From assembly GCA_018001225.1 (NCBI GenBank), contig JAGNIJ010000005.1, positions 1-64,000 of the forward strand: 64,000 nt of DNA. Reading direction: 5' to 3'. Source of the DNA: Kiritimatiellia bacterium (GTDB lineage: Bacteria; Verrucomicrobiota; Kiritimatiellia; CAIQIC01; JAGNIJ01). Position numbers and translations under genes: made by a program. Positions 62,420-64,000 of this stretch are shown here, piece after piece (within the stretch, counting starts at the first letter, position 1; every line of letters starts with the position of its first letter). The notes under the pieces were generated by a model that did no database searches, was not told the origin of the DNA, and saw only the letters and a list, made by a program, of their open reading frames with translations.

Positions 62420-64000
62420 CTACTTCTTTTTCCCGTTGGCCTTTTGCGTCCCGTTACCCGTTTCGACCTGTTGCGCCTCGCGGGCGGTCAGGTGGCGGTG
62501 GATCAGCTGGCTCTCGGAGGGGATGCCCGAGCGTTCATAGATCGTGCCCGGGTTGGCCAGGGCGACCGTGACGAAGATGACAATCTCGTTTTGCACCTTC
62601 TGGGTCTTGGTGTGGGTGAAGAGGTACTTGCCGATCAGCGGGAGGTCGCCGAGCACCGGCACCTTGATGATCTTCTCCTCGTCGTCGGTCAGGGAGAGGC
62701 CGCCGATGGCGACCGTCCGGTTGTTCTCGACGTTGAATTCGGTGTCCACGCGGCTGATGGTCATCACCGGGAAGCGCTGGCCGGTCTGGGGGATCACCTC
62801 GTCTTCCGACCGCGGGGCGCGGGAGAGTTCGGGGATGATGCGCACGGTGATGTTGCTCTCCGTGTTGACGATGGGCGTCACGTCCACCAGGACGCCGACG
62901 GGCAGGTAGCCGTCGAGGCGGTAGAGGAACTGGACGATGCCCTCGGAATCCGATCGCAGCGGGACCGCCGACACGTTGGGCCGCTTGCTGCCGACAAGGA
63001 TGGAGGCCGTCTCGCCGCTGGCGACGACGATCTTCGGATTCGAGATGATGCTGACGCCGCTGTTCTGCTTCAGGGCGCTCAACACCAGCGAGAAATCGCT
63101 GGCGGACAGCACCGCCGCGCGGACGTCGGTGAGGGTCCGGTTGTACTGGTCGACGGTGGACTGGTCGTAGGTCCGCGCCCGCGAGATGGCATCGATGGTG
63201 CCCCGGCCCGCGAGGCCCAGCGAGTCGTCCTTCTTGTCCAGGCCTTCCGGCACGCTCACGAAGCCGGCCTCGCCCGACCCGATCTCCGTGCCGGCGGGGC
63301 TGGACACGCCGTACTGGTCGTACAGTTGGCCCATCAGGTCCGACTGGGCCCGCCGTTCCGTTTCGGCGTACCCGGTGAAGGTGTCCTTGGTGCGGGTGCG
63401 CGAATCGTTCAGGGTCCAGGTCATGCCGCCGGCGCCGATGGTGTAACCCTGCAGGGCCTGCCAGTTGATGCCCAGGTCCTTGATCGCCTGGTCGTTGAGC
63501 TCGATGAACTTGGCCTCGATGAAGACCTGGGGCCGGGGCTTGTCGATCTTGCCGATGACCTCGCGGATCTTACCGAGCTGGTCGGCGGTTTCGCGCACCA
63601 CCAGCGTGTTGACGCCCGAGGCGCCGGCCGCCGACGCGTTGCTGGCGATGAGCATTTTCTGGACGATGGGGAGGATGTTGCTGATGGTCTGGTAGCGCAG
63701 GGTGTAGGTCTCGATCGTCAGCGGCTCGAGGGCCAGGTCGGCCTTGGACAGCACCGTGTAGATGCCCGGGCTCTTTTCCACCAGGGCCAGGTTCACGCTG
63801 TCCAGGATGATGCGCAGGGCGGGCTCCCACTCCACGTCCTTGAGGCTCACGGTGACGTTGCCCTTGATATCCTTGCCGGAGACGATGTTCGCCCCGGAGA
63901 TGCGGGTGAACATGCGGATGGCATCCTGGACCGGCACGTTGTCGAGGGTGATGGTGATCAACTCGCCCTTCGTCGATTCCACGCCCGGCGTCTCCCGCTC
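62420..64000 (-). CDS. Secretin (GspD/PilQ family), C-terminal part, 5' end beyond the window
   Basis: Outer-membrane channel of a type II secretion or type IV pilus system, seen for 526 codons and open at the window edge. N0/STN-like and N1-type subdomains are visible (LDNVPVQDAIRMFTRISG; VNTLVVRETADQLGKIREVI). The C-terminal secretin barrel has SIISNPKIVVASGETASI and VPVLGDLPLIGKYLFTHT, with ALANPGT after. A Lys-rich tail ends the protein. No other pilus or secretion gene is in the window. Full length cannot be judged. Confidence 0.9.
   Translation of the reverse strand, partial: ERETPGVESTKGELITITLDNVPVQDAIRMFTRISGANIVSGKDIKGNVTVSLKDVEWEPALRIILDSVNLALVEKSPGIYTVLSKADLALEPLTIETYTLRYQTISNILPIVQKMLIASNASAAGASGVNTLVVRETADQLGKIREVIGKIDKPRPQVFIEAKFIELNDQAIKDLGINWQALQGYTIGAGGMTWTLNDSRTRTKDTFTGYAETERRAQSDLMGQLYDQYGVSSPAGTEIGSGEAGFVSVPEGLDKKDDSLGLAGRGTIDAISRARTYDQSTVDQYNRTLTDVRAAVLSASDFSLVLSALKQNSGVSIISNPKIVVASGETASILVGSKRPNVSAVPLRSDSEGIVQFLYRLDGYLPVGVLVDVTPIVNTESNITVRIIPELSRAPRSEDEVIPQTGQRFPVMTISRVDTEFNVENNRTVAIGGLSLTDDEEKIIKVPVLGDLPLIGKYLFTHTKTQKVQNEIVIFVTVALANPGTIYERSGIPSESQLIHRHLTAREAQQVETGNGTQKANGKKK

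Overview
This is a high-GC bacterial window (GC-rich by eye) with long, tightly packed, mostly co-directional gene blocks. The best-supported inference is a free-living anaerobe or facultative anaerobe of the PVC superphylum (Kiritimatiellota/Verrucomicrobiota-like). The reasons are the very large secreted carbohydrate-active proteins, GEVED and thrombospondin-type-3 (TSP3) modules, a recurrent C-terminal module ending in a (R/K)F(Y/W)RV-like motif, CoA-enzyme activase homologues, and many dispersed palindromic intergenic repeats. No rRNA, tRNA, CRISPR array or prophage was seen. The taxonomic call is inference, not proof.

Layout. 1-7.9 kb: a secreted cyclophilin, then a translation/secretion housekeeping cluster (rpmE, prfA, prmC, a membrane-anchored DnaJ-type zinc-finger protein, ffh, rpsP, khpA, trmD, rplS, rnhB, yraN). 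7.9-10.8 kb: a VapBC-type toxin-antitoxin pair, a lytic transglycosylase and tsaE-tsaB. 10.8-16.2 kb: a CoA-enzyme activase/dehydratase pair that looks like one protein split in two, and an SGNH hydrolase. 16.4-19.2 kb: an AAA ATPase coupled to a Cache-HAMP-SpoIIE phosphatase. 19.2-22.6 kb: hisB, hisH, hisA and an M16 protease. 22.6-29.6 kb: a flavodoxin-reductase-like enzyme, a secreted purple-acid-phosphatase-like protein, and a divergent two-component system followed by a secreted CBM48 protein. 29.6-33.1 kb: a GHL15-like/esterase fusion. 33.1-38.4 kb: a minus-strand nucleotide-sugar and glycosyltransferase cassette. 38.5-42.5 kb: an HtrA protease, then pyrG and carA. 42.6-52.9 kb: a GEVED-repeat surface protein facing a 2537-residue GH13 plus GH57-like enzyme. 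53.1-54.5 kb: a RAYT transposase in a lower-GC island flanked by GGGGACAG/CTGTCCCC arrays. 54.6-64 kb: a UvrD helicase, a YihY/BrkB membrane protein, a NUDIX hydrolase, a dGTPase-like HD protein, trpD, a nucleotide-sugar dehydrogenase and the C-terminal part of a secretin.

How it works together. Core genes are joined by one- to ten-base start/stop overlaps (prmC/zinc-finger gene, trmD/rplS, antitoxin/toxin, tsaE/tsaB, ATPase/phosphatase, hisH/hisA, kinase/regulator and others), which suggests translational coupling. The accessory genes are mainly extracellular: starch or glycan breakdown, phosphate-ester breakdown, adhesion and surface glycan synthesis, with the secretin as a possible export route. 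Four of the large secreted proteins end in a related 70-90 residue module.

The most unusual layer is the repeat content. At least nine families of hairpin-forming dispersed elements lie between genes, and two run into coding sequence. One family carries GTAG next to a short hairpin, the form expected of REP substrates, in the same window as a RAYT transposase. Other points worth attention are the GH13/GH57-like fusion, an OmpR-type direct/inverted repeat operator between the phosphatase and the two-component genes, and the zinc-finger protein inside the SRP/ribosome cluster.
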